Source: Gemmatimonadota bacterium (GTDB lineage: Bacteria; Gemmatimonadota; Gemmatimonadetes; Longimicrobiales; Gaopeijiaceae). Taken from it: DNA of 51,532 bases. Under the pieces are notes generated by a model. It did not search any database and was not told the origin of the DNA. It was given only the letters and a program-made list of their open reading frames with translations. Location: assembly GCA_022563405.1 (NCBI GenBank), contig JADFNK010000009.1, forward strand, positions 1-51,532, read 5' to 3'. How positions within the stretch are numbered: position 1 is the first letter of the stretch; every line of letters begins with the position of its first letter. The translations under genes and the position numbers were made by a program. This document shows positions 51,523 to 51,532 of this stretch, in pieces.

Positions 51523-51532
51523 GTCTCCAGAT

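Overview
The window reads as a chromosomal piece of a high-GC diderm bacterium that makes meso-diaminopimelate peptidoglycan. The gene content (long dcw cluster with a PASTA-type FtsI, many secreted hydrolases, DUF4159 and PD40-like proteins) fits Gemmatimonadota best. That placement is an inference from family knowledge; no rRNA or phylogenetic marker alignment was available.

Layout. 0-4.2 kb (minus strand): a lipoprotein M1 aminopeptidase and a frameshifted M20 amidohydrolase. 4.2-8.4 kb: an accessory pocket with (i) a tightly overlapped three-gene operon of a tandem DUF1538 membrane protein and two P-II-like proteins, (ii) a small alpha/beta-hydrolase remnant, and (iii) an MNT/HEPN toxin-antitoxin pair with what looks like a leaderless promoter and two operators 21 bp apart. 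8.4-12.9 kb (minus): asnS, recG, ftsY. 12.9-32.8 kb (minus): a vWA membrane protein and an M23 peptidase, then the complete division/cell-wall cluster read right to left: mraZ, rsmH, ftsL, ftsI, murE, murF, mraY, murD, ftsW, murG, murC, ftsQ, ftsA, ftsZ. Most of these genes overlap by 1-8 bases, so they are probably one transcription unit driven from a promoter with MraZ-type 10-bp repeats at about 32.76-32.83 kb. The cluster supplies the cytoplasmic Mur ligases, lipid I/II synthesis, the septal synthase pair FtsW/FtsI and the Z-ring.

33.1-41.8 kb: a periplasmic TPR protein, a glycerophosphodiester phosphodiesterase with GlpD (glycerol-3-phosphate use), a lone FbpC-like ABC ATPase behind a Fur-box promoter, and a histidine kinase/MobA pair. 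42-48.1 kb: secreted and envelope proteins (outer-membrane barrel, VOC protein, DUF4159 protein, a cytochrome c/PHM-like protein with its secreted partner, a lipoprotein).

48.1-51.5 kb is a decayed mobile-element scar. It is bordered by a perfect 29-bp direct repeat derived from the 3' half of a tRNA-Val gene. It holds a leucine-rich-repeat/cupredoxin fusion gene with a late frameshift, a chimeric PD40-type fragment and a tyrosine-recombinase gene broken in at least three places. Several partial copies of the tRNA 3' end lie side by side, which suggests repeated integration at one tRNA target.

The most unusual items are the P-II/DUF1538 operon, the double-operator leaderless MNT/HEPN module, the nested tRNA att-site array, and an exact 17-bp-period tandem repeat that fills the space between two convergent genes at 44.9 kb.
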